64,000 nucleotides of DNA from Blautia_A ammoniilytica (GTDB lineage Bacteria; Bacillota; Clostridia; Lachnospirales; Lachnospiraceae). Below, piece after piece: positions 25,721 to 33,300 of this stretch (its first letter is position 1; each line of letters starts with the position of its first letter). The stretch is taken from contig NZ_JAOQJL010000016.1 of the NCBI RefSeq assembly GCF_025566965.1, positions 1 to 64,000 of the forward strand, in the 5' to 3' direction. The notes under the pieces were generated by a model. That model saw only the letters and a program-made list of their open reading frames with translations, was not told the DNA's origin and ran no database searches. A program made the translations under genes and the position numbers.

Positions 25721-26356
25721 TTACTTATTAACATCAATATAGCTGTATAGCGTATATTTGGAAATGCCAAAATAATTGGCTACCTTATCTCCTGACTTTG
25801 TAATAAGAAATGCCCCTGAATCATTTAGGAACTGGATGGCTTTTACTTTGTCATCCTTATTCATCAATGCAACTGGCTTGCCTGCAAGTGCTACGGACTC
25901 CTCAATCAAGCGATCCAGCAAATCATTCACATTGTGAGAGATCTGCTTTGGCTTTTCTTCCTTATTCTGTGGGGTGATCAGTGCGTGGAGCGCATTCTCG
26001 ATCATGGTAAGCTTGGTAATATCATAATTGATCCCAAATACATAATGGAGAGATCCATCATCATCACGGATATAGGATGTGCTGCATTTCAGAATCTTGC
26101 CGTCACTGGTTTTCATCAGATAACCAGAGTGGTCAGAAGGTTCGCTGCCTTTGCGGTTCCGGTTGCGAATTACATCAAACACTGCATCTGAAGGCCCGTC
26201 CCCAATGCTGCGTCCTGTAACATGGCCGTTTACGATATAAACAATAGAGTGTTCAGGATCCTTGGTTTTCAGGTCATGGATCACAACCTCACAGTCAGGC
26301 CCGAATTCTGAAGCCAGATCCTGGGCGATTTGTTTTAAGACAGTCAGACGTCCCAT
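25721..26356 (-). CDS. YheO-type transcriptional regulator (PAS-like sensor plus helix-turn-helix)
   Basis: A 211-residue regulator. The N-terminal ~120 residues form a PAS-like YheO domain (FGPDCEVVIHDL, ILKCSTSYIRDDDG, GINYDIT). The C-terminal ~60 residues form a helix-turn-helix (AIQFLNDSGAFLITKSGDKVANYFGISKYTLYSYI), the arrangement of the YheO/DauR group, which senses small metabolites. ATG 26356 with AAGGAGGCAGC is chosen; a much longer in-frame start at 26482 would run through the promoter. Divergent from hyuA and within the urate cluster, so it is the best candidate for the pathway's transcription factor (E. coli uses YgeV instead). The ligand is unknown. Confidence 0.82.
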   Translation of the reverse strand: MGRLTVLKQIAQDLASEFGPDCEVVIHDLKTKDPEHSIVYIVNGHVTGRSIGDGPSDAVFDVIRNRNRKGSEPSDHSGYLMKTSDGKILKCSTSYIRDDDGSLHYVFGINYDITKLTMIENALHALITPQNKEEKPKQISHNVNDLLDRLIEESVALAGKPVALMNKDDKVKAIQFLNDSGAFLITKSGDKVANYFGISKYTLYSYIDVNK

Positions 26357-26447
26357 AAAAGCTGCCTCCTTTTCTATAAAATAATGGTAACTGCTTAGTG
26401 CCTTTACGGCTGCCAGGCAAATGGTCGCTTGTCCTCCTTGTGTATGC

Positions 26448-26467
26448 ACAGGTGGTCTCAGACCTGT
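26448..26467. promoter_or_regulatory. Nested palindrome, candidate operator for the YheO-type regulator
   Basis: ACAGGTGGTCTCAGACCTGT contains two nested inverted repeats: the outer ACAGGT/ACCTGT type and an inner GGTCT-C-AGACC type. It lies between the regulator start and its probable extended -10 promoter (minus strand TGATATACT, complement of 26493-26501). As DNA it suits a dimeric repressor; as RNA it forms a hairpin in the regulator leader. Confidence 0.45.
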
Positions 26468-26498
26468 TGATACTGTAATCATAGTATATCACAGGCGC

Positions 26499-26698
26499 AA
26501 AAAAATAAAAAGGATTTTCACAAAAAAAATGTGGAAAGCTAAAAAAAATTGTAAAATTAAAGGATATGTATGGAATAATCTGTACAAAAGTGCTATATTG
26601 AAGCAAACGGATATGATGCCTTAGGGCAACATGTTCATAATGGGGCCAGTCCCCGGGACAGTGGAATCATAAAACCTGAATGATAAGGAGGTATCACC
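26499..26698 (+). other. hyuA upstream region with possible structured leader
   Basis: The 342-bp gap between the YheO-type gene and hyuA holds, on the hyuA side, an AT-rich promoter-like stretch (TTGTAA near 26549). After it comes a GC-richer segment at about 26609-26669 in which TATGAT/ATCATA could close a stem around GCC..GGGC and GGGG..CCCC hairpins. It matches no riboswitch I know (purine, ykkC, Moco and cobalamin patterns were looked for). AAGGAGG at 26687-26693 is the hyuA ribosome site. Confidence 0.3.
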
Positions 26699-28078
26699 AT
26701 GAGATATTTACTTAAGAACGGAACGGTTGTGTCAGGAGAAAAGTCAATGAAAGCAGATGTACTGACAGATGGAGAGAAGATCCTTGCTGTCGGAGAGAAA
26801 CTTCCGGAAGATGGGGCAAACGTTATAGATGTAACAGGAAAGCTTTTGTTCCCCGGATTTATTGACGGACATACTCATCTTGACTTGGATGTGGCGGGGA
26901 CTGTTACAGCGGATGATTTTGAAACTGGTACAAAAGCGGCTCTTCTTGGAGGCACCACCATGGTGGTGGATTATGCGTCACAGGATAAAGGCGGCCATAC
27001 ATTAAAAGAAGGTCTGGAAAAATGGCACAAAAAGGCAGACGGTAAATGCTCCTGTGATTATTCATTCCATATGTCTATCGTGGAATGGAATGAAGAAACA
27101 GAAAAAGAGATCCAGGATATGATCGATGCCGGGATCACCAGCTTTAAGCTGTATATGACTTATCCGGCAATGATGGTAGGGGATGGGGATATTTACAAAA
27201 TCATTAAGAAACTAAATAAAGAAGGATGCTTTGCAGGAGTACACTGCGAGAATGCAGAAGTGATCGATGCACTGTCCCAGGAAGCAAAGGCAGCAGGCAG
27301 ACTGGGACCTGAGAATCATCCGTTGGTGCGGCCGGATACTATGGAGGCAGAAGCTGTGCACCGTTTGCTGGTAATCGCAGAAGCGGCTGGAGCACCTGTT
27401 ATGATCGTCCATCTTACAAATCGGAAAGCTTATCAGGAAGTTATGGCAGCCAGGGCAAGAGGACAGATCGTATATGTGGAAACCTGTCCACATTATCTGC
27501 TGCTAGATGATAGTAAGTATTCACTGCCGGATTTTGAAGGAGCCAGATATGTATGTGCCCCTCCTCTTCGAAAAAAAGAAGATCAGGACTGCTTATGGAA
27601 GGCACTGGCAAATGGACAGATCCAGACAGTTGCCACAGATCATTGCAGCTTTACATTGAAGCAGAGGGCTCTTGGAAAGGATGATTTTACAAAGATCCCA
27701 GGAGGGCTTCCGGGAATACAGACAAGAGGAAGCCTGCTGTACACCTATGGAGTACGAATGGGAAGGATCAGCCAGGAGCAGATGTGCAGCCTGTTATGTG
27801 AAAATCCTGCAAAGCTTTATGGTGTATACCCAAGAAAAGGTGTGCTTGCACCGGGAAGCGATGCAGATATTGTAATATTTGACCCGGAAAAAGAAAGCAG
27901 TATTTCAGCAAAGACACATGCTTGCAATACAGACAATACCCCATTTGAAGGCTTTGCACTTCATGGCGATATTGACAGTGTTTTCCTTAGAGGAACCTTA
28001 TGCGTATCAGGCGGCAGGTTGCTCAGGGAAAAACAGGGAACTTATATCCACAGGGATAAAAACAGCTTTCAGTTTTAA
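26699..28078 (+). CDS. hyuA: D-hydantoinase / dihydropyrimidinase-family amidohydrolase
   Basis: A 459-residue cyclic amidohydrolase. Metal ligands are His58 and His60 in GFIDGHTHLD, the carboxylated lysine is Lys150 in ITSFKLYMTYP, with HCENAE near 180, MIVHLTNRKA near 235 and ATDHCSF near 310. These hydrolases open cyclic ureides (hydantoins, dihydropyrimidines, allantoin-like rings). hyuA is one of the genes required for anaerobic urate use in gut bacteria and here likely opens the reduced purine-derived ring. Own transcription unit divergent from the YheO-type regulator and followed by the XdhC-family gene. Confidence 0.92.
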   Translation: MRYLLKNGTVVSGEKSMKADVLTDGEKILAVGEKLPEDGANVIDVTGKLLFPGFIDGHTHLDLDVAGTVTADDFETGTKAALLGGTTMVVDYASQDKGGHTLKEGLEKWHKKADGKCSCDYSFHMSIVEWNEETEKEIQDMIDAGITSFKLYMTYPAMMVGDGDIYKIIKKLNKEGCFAGVHCENAEVIDALSQEAKAAGRLGPENHPLVRPDTMEAEAVHRLLVIAEAAGAPVMIVHLTNRKAYQEVMAARARGQIVYVETCPHYLLLDDSKYSLPDFEGARYVCAPPLRKKEDQDCLWKALANGQIQTVATDHCSFTLKQRALGKDDFTKIPGGLPGIQTRGSLLYTYGVRMGRISQEQMCSLLCENPAKLYGVYPRKGVLAPGSDADIVIFDPEKESSISAKTHACNTDNTPFEGFALHGDIDSVFLRGTLCVSGGRLLREKQGTYIHRDKNSFQF

Positions 28079-28114
28079 AGGCTTTGCGCTGGCATAATAG
28101 CAGATTTTAATCTC

Positions 28115-28165
28115 AGTCGAGAAGACTCCCACCTCTTTCAGGTGGTGAGTAACAGCAGCTCGACT
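28115..28165 (+). repeat. Lone IS200/IS605-style end hairpin upstream of the XdhC-family gene
   Basis: An outer stem AGTCGAG/CTCGACT encloses an inner hairpin CCCACCT...AGGTGGTGAG whose 3' arm carries an extra TG, the kind of extrahelical bulge known in TnpA-recognised ends. The inner hairpin closely resembles that at 41224-41247 and the left-end hairpin of the IS605-type element at 55965-55986. No transposase is linked, so it may be a non-autonomous relic or an RNA structure in the leader of the next gene. Confidence 0.5.
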
Positions 28166-28195
28166 TGAAAACACATATAGCCGGAGGCACAGGAA

Positions 28196-29185
28196 ATGTA
28201 TAGAGAAATATACCATATACTTGAAAAACAGGGAAAACTGAAAACAGTTTTGATCCTGGATGGAGAGCATCAGGGACAGAAGGCTTACAGGACGGACCTT
28301 GGATGGCAGGGGACGGATCCAAGGTTTGACTGGCACCCTTATGAAGAGGCATTAGATCAGATAGAGGAAACCGGAATCAAGCAGATCTATGGAGTATCTT
28401 TTTTTGTGGAAATCTACATGAAGAATCCAAGACTGATCCTTCTTGGAGCAGGTCATGTATCCTGTCCTACAGCAAAGATAGGTAAGATGTTAGGATTCCA
28501 TGTTACTGTTATGGATGAAAGAGAGGAATTTCTTACAAAAGACAGGTTTCCCGATGCTGATGTACTGGTACCGGCTCCTTTTGAAGAACTATCTGCAAGG
28601 ATCCCGGCATATGCAAATGCTTATTATGTGATCGTTACAAGAGGCCATGCGGGTGACGGTATCTGTGTTCGGCAGATTCTGGATCGGCCCTATACCTATC
28701 TTGGTATGATCGGAAGCAGGACTAAGGTACGGATCACTATGGAGAATCTGGAAAATGAAGGCTATACCAGGGAACAGCTGGAGTCAGTCCATGCACCCAT
28801 TGGCCTGCCGCTGGGAGGGCAGATGCCGACAGAGATCGCAGTCAGTATTATGGCGGAGATCGTAAAGGTGAAAAACCAGCATTATATGGCATATTGTGAT
28901 GAGGATGTACAGCATGCAGTGGAAGCCGGCCGAACAGGTGTAATGGTTACTATCATAAGCAAATCTGGCTCATCTCCCAGAGGAGTGGGAAGCAAAATGC
29001 TGGTTGGGGATGATGGAAAGACCTGGGGCAGCATTGGAGGCGGCAGGGTAGAGTATGAGGCGATCCGGTATTGCACACAAGTTGTTTCTCCTGAATGTGT
29101 ATCCTATAATCTGTCCAATGCAGAACAGGGAAATCTTGGAATGATCTGCGGCGGTCAGGTGGATGTGCTGTTTGAAAGGATATGA
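28196..29185 (+). CDS. XdhC/CoxI-family molybdenum hydroxylase accessory protein, permuted domains
   Basis: A 329-residue maturation factor. A Rossmann domain begins RLILLGAGHVSCPTAKIG near residue 80 and continues YVIVTRGHAGD and YLGMIGSRTK to ~220. The CoxI-type domain comes last (VTIISKSGSSPRGVGSKMLV near 250, GSIGGGRVEYEA near 280, GMICGGQVDVLFE at the end). In E. coli-type and Rhodobacter XdhC the CoxI part is N-terminal, so the order here is reversed. Such proteins bind the molybdenum cofactor and help sulfurate and insert it. It serves the xdh genes 10-18 kb upstream. Start ATG follows CGGAGGCACAGGAA. Confidence 0.85.
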   Translation: MYREIYHILEKQGKLKTVLILDGEHQGQKAYRTDLGWQGTDPRFDWHPYEEALDQIEETGIKQIYGVSFFVEIYMKNPRLILLGAGHVSCPTAKIGKMLGFHVTVMDEREEFLTKDRFPDADVLVPAPFEELSARIPAYANAYYVIVTRGHAGDGICVRQILDRPYTYLGMIGSRTKVRITMENLENEGYTREQLESVHAPIGLPLGGQMPTEIAVSIMAEIVKVKNQHYMAYCDEDVQHAVEAGRTGVMVTIISKSGSSPRGVGSKMLVGDDGKTWGSIGGGRVEYEAIRYCTQVVSPECVSYNLSNAEQGNLGMICGGQVDVLFERI

Positions 29186-29213
29186 TACTCTAAGAATCTT
29201 TTGGGAAAATGGG

Positions 29214-29242
29214 TTGCATATTCTGAAATAATCATGTATATT
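29214..29242 (+). promoter_or_regulatory. Promoter of the SH3 lipoprotein gene
   Basis: TTGCAT (29214-29219), 17-bp spacer, TATATT (29237-29242). A 7-bp inverted repeat ATTAGTT/AACTAAT overlaps and follows the -10. Confidence 0.65.
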
Positions 29243-29318
29243 AGTTGTAATACAATTTTAATAACTAATATGTGAATAATCAGCGCATTCATGCAGCTGA
29301 GTCAGGAGGAAATATATT

Positions 29319-29855
29319 ATGAAAAAAACATTATTGGCATTGCTTGTACTGGGAGCCGCTATTGTGCTTCCAGGATGTGGGTTTGATGATGGAGCCGGTT
29401 CAACAGTAACAGTTGTGGAGATCACACCTACTCCGGAGCCAACACCTACTCCAGAGGTGACACCTACCCCAGAAGTAACACCTACTCCGGAGCCTGTTAT
29501 TGTACAGACAGCAAGCGGTGTTAATGTTACCAAGCAGGACGGTGTATATACTACCAATACAGAAGTGAACCTTCGTGCAGATGCAAGCACAGATGCAGAG
29601 CTTGTTACAGGAGTTGGCGCAGGGGTCCAGCTTACCAGCACTGGTGTATGTGATAATGGATGGATCGAAGTGAACTATAATGGACAGACCTTATATGCGT
29701 CCGGAGATTATGTGACTGCAGTGGCAGCAGATCCTAATGCAGCAGCGGATCCTAATGCAGCAGCAGACTCTAATGCAGCAGCAGATCCTAATGCGGCTGT
29801 AAGTGACGGTACACAGGCAGATGCAGCTGTATCAGATGGTACTGTGCAGCAATAA
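29319..29855 (+). CDS. Lipoprotein with bacterial SH3-like domain and low-complexity linkers
   Basis: A 178-residue secreted lipoprotein. The signal peptide MKKTLLALLVLGAAIVLPGC ends in a lipobox with Cys20, which should be lipidated and anchored to the outer face of the membrane. A TPTPEPTPTPEV-type wall-spanning linker (about 37-58) is followed by an SH3b-like domain (about 65-135; EVNLRADAST, VQLTSTGVCDNGWIEVNYNG, LYASGDYV), which usually binds peptidoglycan. The tail is a repeat of (A)ADPNAA units encoded by 18-bp near-identical DNA repeats, so length may vary between strains. Own promoter and terminator; no functional tie to neighbours. Confidence 0.8.
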   Translation: MKKTLLALLVLGAAIVLPGCGFDDGAGSTVTVVEITPTPEPTPTPEVTPTPEVTPTPEPVIVQTASGVNVTKQDGVYTTNTEVNLRADASTDAELVTGVGAGVQLTSTGVCDNGWIEVNYNGQTLYASGDYVTAVAADPNAAADPNAAADSNAAADPNAAVSDGTQADAAVSDGTVQQ

Positions 29856-29889
29856 GACAGAGCATTACAAAAATAATAATAATAATTGA

Positions 29890-29932
29890 GAAACGAACAG
29901 CACAGCCATTTGATGACCGTGCTGTTCGTTTC
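29890..29932. terminator. Bidirectional terminator between the lipoprotein gene and luxS
   Basis: Perfect 14-bp inverted repeat GAAACGAACAGCAC / GTGCTGTTCGTTTC with a 15-nt loop. A-rich and T-rich flanks are on both sides, so it can end both converging transcripts. Confidence 0.85.
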
Positions 29933-29948
29933 TTGTGTAAATAAAACA

Positions 29949-30428
29949 TTATTTTGGATAAACCAGACGATCCGGGCGGATATCGTAAAGCACCTGCTCC
30001 AGATATTTCTTTGCCAGATATTTGGCCATGCCAAGATTCATATCCAAATAGTTGCCACAATCCCTGGCAGAAGCACCAGGTACTTCTCCTTCAAAATCGC
30101 GGATAAATTCAAAGGTTTCAATCATAAGGGGAACAATATCCCTGGATTCGTAGTCTCCATTTAAAAGAAGATAATTGCCGGTGCGGCAGCCCATTGGTCC
30201 CCAGTAGATCATCTTAGGACCAAATACAGGATGGTTTCTTAAAAAAGTAGCAGCCAGGTGCTCGATGGTATGAAGTTCAGCAGTGTTCATTACAGGCTCT
30301 TCATTAGGGGAAGTCATACGGATATCAAAGGTGGTGATCACGCTGTCACCTGCTTTGTCTTTCCTGGATACATATACTCCAGGCTGCAATTTGATGTGGT
30401 CTATGGTAAAACTGGTTATTTTTTCCAT
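29949..30428 (-). CDS. luxS: S-ribosylhomocysteine lyase (AI-2 synthesis)
   Basis: A 159-residue LuxS, full length. The metal site is HTIEH (His53, His57) with the third ligand in ARDCGNY (Cys124); the catalytic Cys81 lies in GPMGCRTG. It splits S-ribosylhomocysteine to homocysteine and DPD, recycling the methyl cycle and yielding the autoinducer-2 precursor. Single-gene unit: a promoter on the minus strand and the shared terminator bracket it. Confidence 0.96.
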   Translation of the reverse strand: MEKITSFTIDHIKLQPGVYVSRKDKAGDSVITTFDIRMTSPNEEPVMNTAELHTIEHLAATFLRNHPVFGPKMIYWGPMGCRTGNYLLLNGDYESRDIVPLMIETFEFIRDFEGEVPGASARDCGNYLDMNLGMAKYLAKKYLEQVLYDIRPDRLVYPK

Positions 30429-30482
30429 GTCAGATCCTCTCTTTCGATTTAAATGATAACAGGCTGTACACTGTCTTTTTTA

Positions 30483-30510
30483 ATTTTAACAGAAAAAAAC
30501 AGTTTTGCAA
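30483..30510 (-). promoter_or_regulatory. Promoter of luxS
   Basis: Minus strand TTGCAA (30505-30510), 16-bp spacer and TAAAAT (complement of 30483-30488). The leader is ~50 nt and no SAM-type riboswitch is visible. Confidence 0.6.
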
Positions 30511-30588
30511 TATAAAACAGCTGGCAGATAAAAGACCAGATAAAAATCATCTGTAGATATAAGCGGCAGATAAAAAGTAACTGCAACA

Positions 30589-30617
30589 TTGACTTTAATG
30601 TGACAGAATGCTAAACT
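30589..30617 (+). promoter_or_regulatory. Promoter of trpS
   Basis: TTGACT (30589-30594), 17-bp spacer, TAAACT (30612-30617). The predicted start near 30624 leaves only ~26 nt before the ATG, so there is no room for a T-box leader. Confidence 0.75.
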
Positions 30618-30649
30618 GACTAGGAATGAAAAAAGAAGGAGAAATCATT

Positions 30650-31654
30650 ATGATCGACGGAAATAAAGTGTTGTTCAGCGGCATGCAGGCAACAGGAAAT
30701 CTTACTCTGGGTAATTATCTGGGTGCTCTGAAGAATTGGGTGACTTTATGTGATGAATATGAATGCTTTTACAGTGTGGTAGATATGCACTCTATTACCA
30801 TACGCCAGGATCCGGCAGTGCTCCGCAAAAGAGCCAGGAATCTGCTTACCCTTTATATTGCTGCAGGACTGGATCCAAAGAAAAATTGCATCTATTATCA
30901 ATCTCACGTGTCCGGTCATGCAGAACTGGCATGGATCCTGGACTGCTTTACCTATATGGGAGAATTAAACCGTATGACTCAGTTTAAGGACAAAGCAGCC
31001 AAACATGCGGATAATATTAACAGCGGACTTTTTACATATCCGGTACTGATGGCAGCAGATATTCTTCTGTATCAGGCAGATGTGGTTCCGGTGGGGATTG
31101 ACCAGATGCAGCATCTTGAACTTACAAGAAACATTGCAGAGCGTTTTAATAATATTTACGGCGATGTATTTACAATTCCGGAAGCGTATATCGGCAAGGT
31201 AGGTGCAAAGATCATGAGCCTTCAGGATCCTTCCAAAAAGATGTCCAAATCTGATGAGAACCCGAATGGAAGCATTTATCTGATGGATGATCCGGATACT
31301 ATTATGAGAAAGTGCAAACGTGCAGTTACAGACTCAGAAGGATGCATCCTGTACAGGGATGAGCAGCCGGGAATCAAGAATCTGATCGATATTTACAGTG
31401 CATGCACAGGTAAAACACCGGATGAAACAGTGAAGGAATTCCAGGGTAAGGGATATGGAGACTTCAAGCCTGCAGTTGGAGAAGCTGTTGTCAGTGTGCT
31501 GAAACCGCTTCAGGATGAGTTCGCCAGACTTTCAAAGGATAAGGCATATATTGATTCTGTTATCAAGGGAAATGCAGAAAAGGCAAACTATTATGCAACA
31601 AAAACTTTGCGTAAGGTTCAGAGAAAAGTAGGCTTTCCTGATCGGATTCGATAA
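30650..31654 (+). CDS. trpS: Tryptophanyl-tRNA synthetase
   Basis: A 334-residue class I synthetase, normal bacterial length. The HIGH-equivalent is TGNLTLGNYLG near residue 15 and the KMSKS motif is KKMSKSDENP near residue 200. It charges tRNA-Trp. ATG 30650 after GAAGGAGAAATCATT is chosen; an upstream in-frame ATG at 30626 would lie at the predicted transcription start and is unlikely. Downstream, the cyclophilin lipoprotein gene follows after 52 bp without a clear terminator. Confidence 0.95.
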   Translation: MIDGNKVLFSGMQATGNLTLGNYLGALKNWVTLCDEYECFYSVVDMHSITIRQDPAVLRKRARNLLTLYIAAGLDPKKNCIYYQSHVSGHAELAWILDCFTYMGELNRMTQFKDKAAKHADNINSGLFTYPVLMAADILLYQADVVPVGIDQMQHLELTRNIAERFNNIYGDVFTIPEAYIGKVGAKIMSLQDPSKKMSKSDENPNGSIYLMDDPDTIMRKCKRAVTDSEGCILYRDEQPGIKNLIDIYSACTGKTPDETVKEFQGKGYGDFKPAVGEAVVSVLKPLQDEFARLSKDKAYIDSVIKGNAEKANYYATKTLRKVQRKVGFPDRIR

Positions 31655-31706
31655 GAGTACAAAAAAACAGTCATTATAATATAATAAAAGTAATCTGGGA
31701 GGCATA

Positions 31707-32540
31707 ATGAATATGAAACGTAAATATCTTGCAGTGCTTTGTGCAGCAGTGCTTTCAGCCTGCATGTTCACAGGGTGTGGAAACAAAGACACAGATAATA
31801 AGGAAACCGCAAAGACTGCATCCGAAGAGCAGCAAGGAACAGAAAAGGATGCAGAGAAGGCTGGTATTTCTGATGGTTCTGATACAGAAGATGTACAGGA
31901 GGGCAGCCAGGAGGAAGGCCAGAGCGGACAGCCTGTAGAGGATGCAGAAGATGCTGCAGAAGAAACCTCCCAGGAGCCGGAGAAAGCGGCAGATACTGGA
32001 TCTTCAGAGGATGTAGTTACACTGGATGTAAGCAAGTCCCTTACCGGTACTCATGATGTGGAGATCAAGGTAAAGGATTATGGCACCATCGATGTACAAC
32101 TGGATGCAGATACAGCTCCTATTACAGTAACTAATTTTATTAAGCTTGTACAGGAGAATTTTTATGATGGACTTACCTTTCACAGGATCATGGACGGCTT
32201 TATGATCCAGGGGGGAGATCCTCTTGGCAATGGTACCGGCGGTTCTGATCAGACCATTAAAGGGGAGTTCAAGAATAACAAGGTGGAGAATAACATCTCC
32301 CATAAGAGAGGCGTGATCTCTATGGCAAGGAGCAGTGATCCGGATAGTGCCAGCTCACAGTTCTTTATCGTGCAGACAGACAGCACCTTCCTGGACGGAG
32401 ATTATGCTGCATTCGGAGAAGTTACCTCTGGTATGGATGTGGTAGATGCCATCTGCAAAGATGCCAAGCCTACAGACGACAATGGCACCATCCCGGCAGA
32501 CCAGCAGCCTGTGATCGAGTACATCAAGGTTCTGGACTGA
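31707..32540 (+). CDS. Cyclophilin-type peptidyl-prolyl isomerase lipoprotein
   Basis: A 277-residue exported foldase. The N-terminus MNMKRKYLAVLCAAVLSACM followed by FTGCGNK is a lipoprotein signal with the lipidated cysteine in FTGC. An acidic, Glu/Asp/Ser-rich low-complexity spacer (about 28-105) follows. The cyclophilin domain runs to the end (NFIKLVQENFYDGLTFHRI, GFMIQGGDPLGNGTGG, SMARSSDPDSASSQFFI). It probably helps proteins fold outside the membrane. ATG 31707 has GGGAGGCATA upstream. Confidence 0.92.
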   Translation: MNMKRKYLAVLCAAVLSACMFTGCGNKDTDNKETAKTASEEQQGTEKDAEKAGISDGSDTEDVQEGSQEEGQSGQPVEDAEDAAEETSQEPEKAADTGSSEDVVTLDVSKSLTGTHDVEIKVKDYGTIDVQLDADTAPITVTNFIKLVQENFYDGLTFHRIMDGFMIQGGDPLGNGTGGSDQTIKGEFKNNKVENNISHKRGVISMARSSDPDSASSQFFIVQTDSTFLDGDYAAFGEVTSGMDVVDAICKDAKPTDDNGTIPADQQPVIEYIKVLD

Positions 32541-32559
32541 TCTTCCGGGACTGATCCGT

Positions 32560-33126
32560 TTATTTCAGCCGGATCACCAGCACAGGCACCGGCGGATGAT
32601 TGGGCCTGTTATAAAATTCACTTTTGATAACAAGATAACAGTGGGGATCAAGGCTTTTCAGCCAGCTAAGGACAGCATCATGCTCTTCAAAGCCTGTATC
32701 TCCCCCGCTGTAGATACAAAGAGACAAAAGCCCGCCTTTTTTCAGAAGCTTCAGCGAAGAAGAAAGAGCGGGTATACTTGTTTTTATCCTTGTAGATATG
32801 GTATGATCCCCACCTGGAAGATAGCCGAAGTTAAATACAATGCAGCTGACTGTATCTGGGGATGCATATGCTTCCATGTTGGAATGGGAATCCAGGATGC
32901 ATTTGCAGTTCTGAAAGGGACTTTCTTTCAAAAGCTTTTCCTTTGTGTGATCCAGGGCGTCCCTTTGGATATCAAAGGCAAGTACATGGCCTGTACTTCC
33001 GCAAAGTCTGGAAAGAAGAAGGGTATCTGAGCCGTTTCCTGCTGTGGCATCTATGCACAGGTCTCCTTCCTGTACCTGCTCTTCTATAAAACGGCTGCAC
33101 CAGCCGGTGATCTGTATATTTTTCAT
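32560..33126 (-). CDS. SAM-dependent methyltransferase, YtqB/MnmM-like (tRNA wobble uridine)
   Basis: A 188-residue Rossmann methyltransferase. The SAM site is CIDATAGNGSDTLLLSRL near residues 27-44; VFNFGYLPGGDHTISTR near 95-110 carries the family's NxGYLPG motif. This fits the YtqB family, whose Bacillus member (renamed MnmM) methylates 5-aminomethyl-2-thiouridine in tRNA. The reaction here is inferred from family. The second ATG (33126) has AAAGGA at a good distance, whereas the one at 33135 touches the ribosome site. Convergent with the cyclophilin gene, with a 19-bp gap. Confidence 0.82.
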   Translation of the reverse strand: MKNIQITGWCSRFIEEQVQEGDLCIDATAGNGSDTLLLSRLCGSTGHVLAFDIQRDALDHTKEKLLKESPFQNCKCILDSHSNMEAYASPDTVSCIVFNFGYLPGGDHTISTRIKTSIPALSSSLKLLKKGGLLSLCIYSGGDTGFEEHDAVLSWLKSLDPHCYLVIKSEFYNRPNHPPVPVLVIRLK

Positions 33127-33200
33127 GGTGATCATTCCTTTCTCAATATGGTTTCACTGCTCTTTTTTTCTATTTTACCAAATGGGTAAAAAAAATTCCA

Positions 33201-33229
33201 TTGCAATCCATTAATCCCTGCCGTATAAT
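33201..33229 (+). promoter_or_regulatory. Promoter of the coaBC-panT-coaX operon
   Basis: TTGCAA (33201-33206), 17-bp spacer and a perfect TATAAT (33224-33229). The leader of ~65 nt precedes ATG 33301. Confidence 0.75.
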
Positions 33230-33300
33230 AAACCAGGATATTACCTGTGTACAGTAACACCATCATATCGAAATTTTACAGAGGAGGACGATTTATTTCC

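Noticed and set aside
26609..26669. Purine, ykkC, Moco or cobalamin riboswitch upstream of hyuA
   Set aside because: Some GC-rich pairing exists but the conserved core sequences of these classes are absent, so it is listed only as a possible unknown leader.
30618..30649. T-box leader for trpS
   Set aside because: The predicted transcription start leaves only ~26 nt before the start codon, and no T-box sequence is seen.
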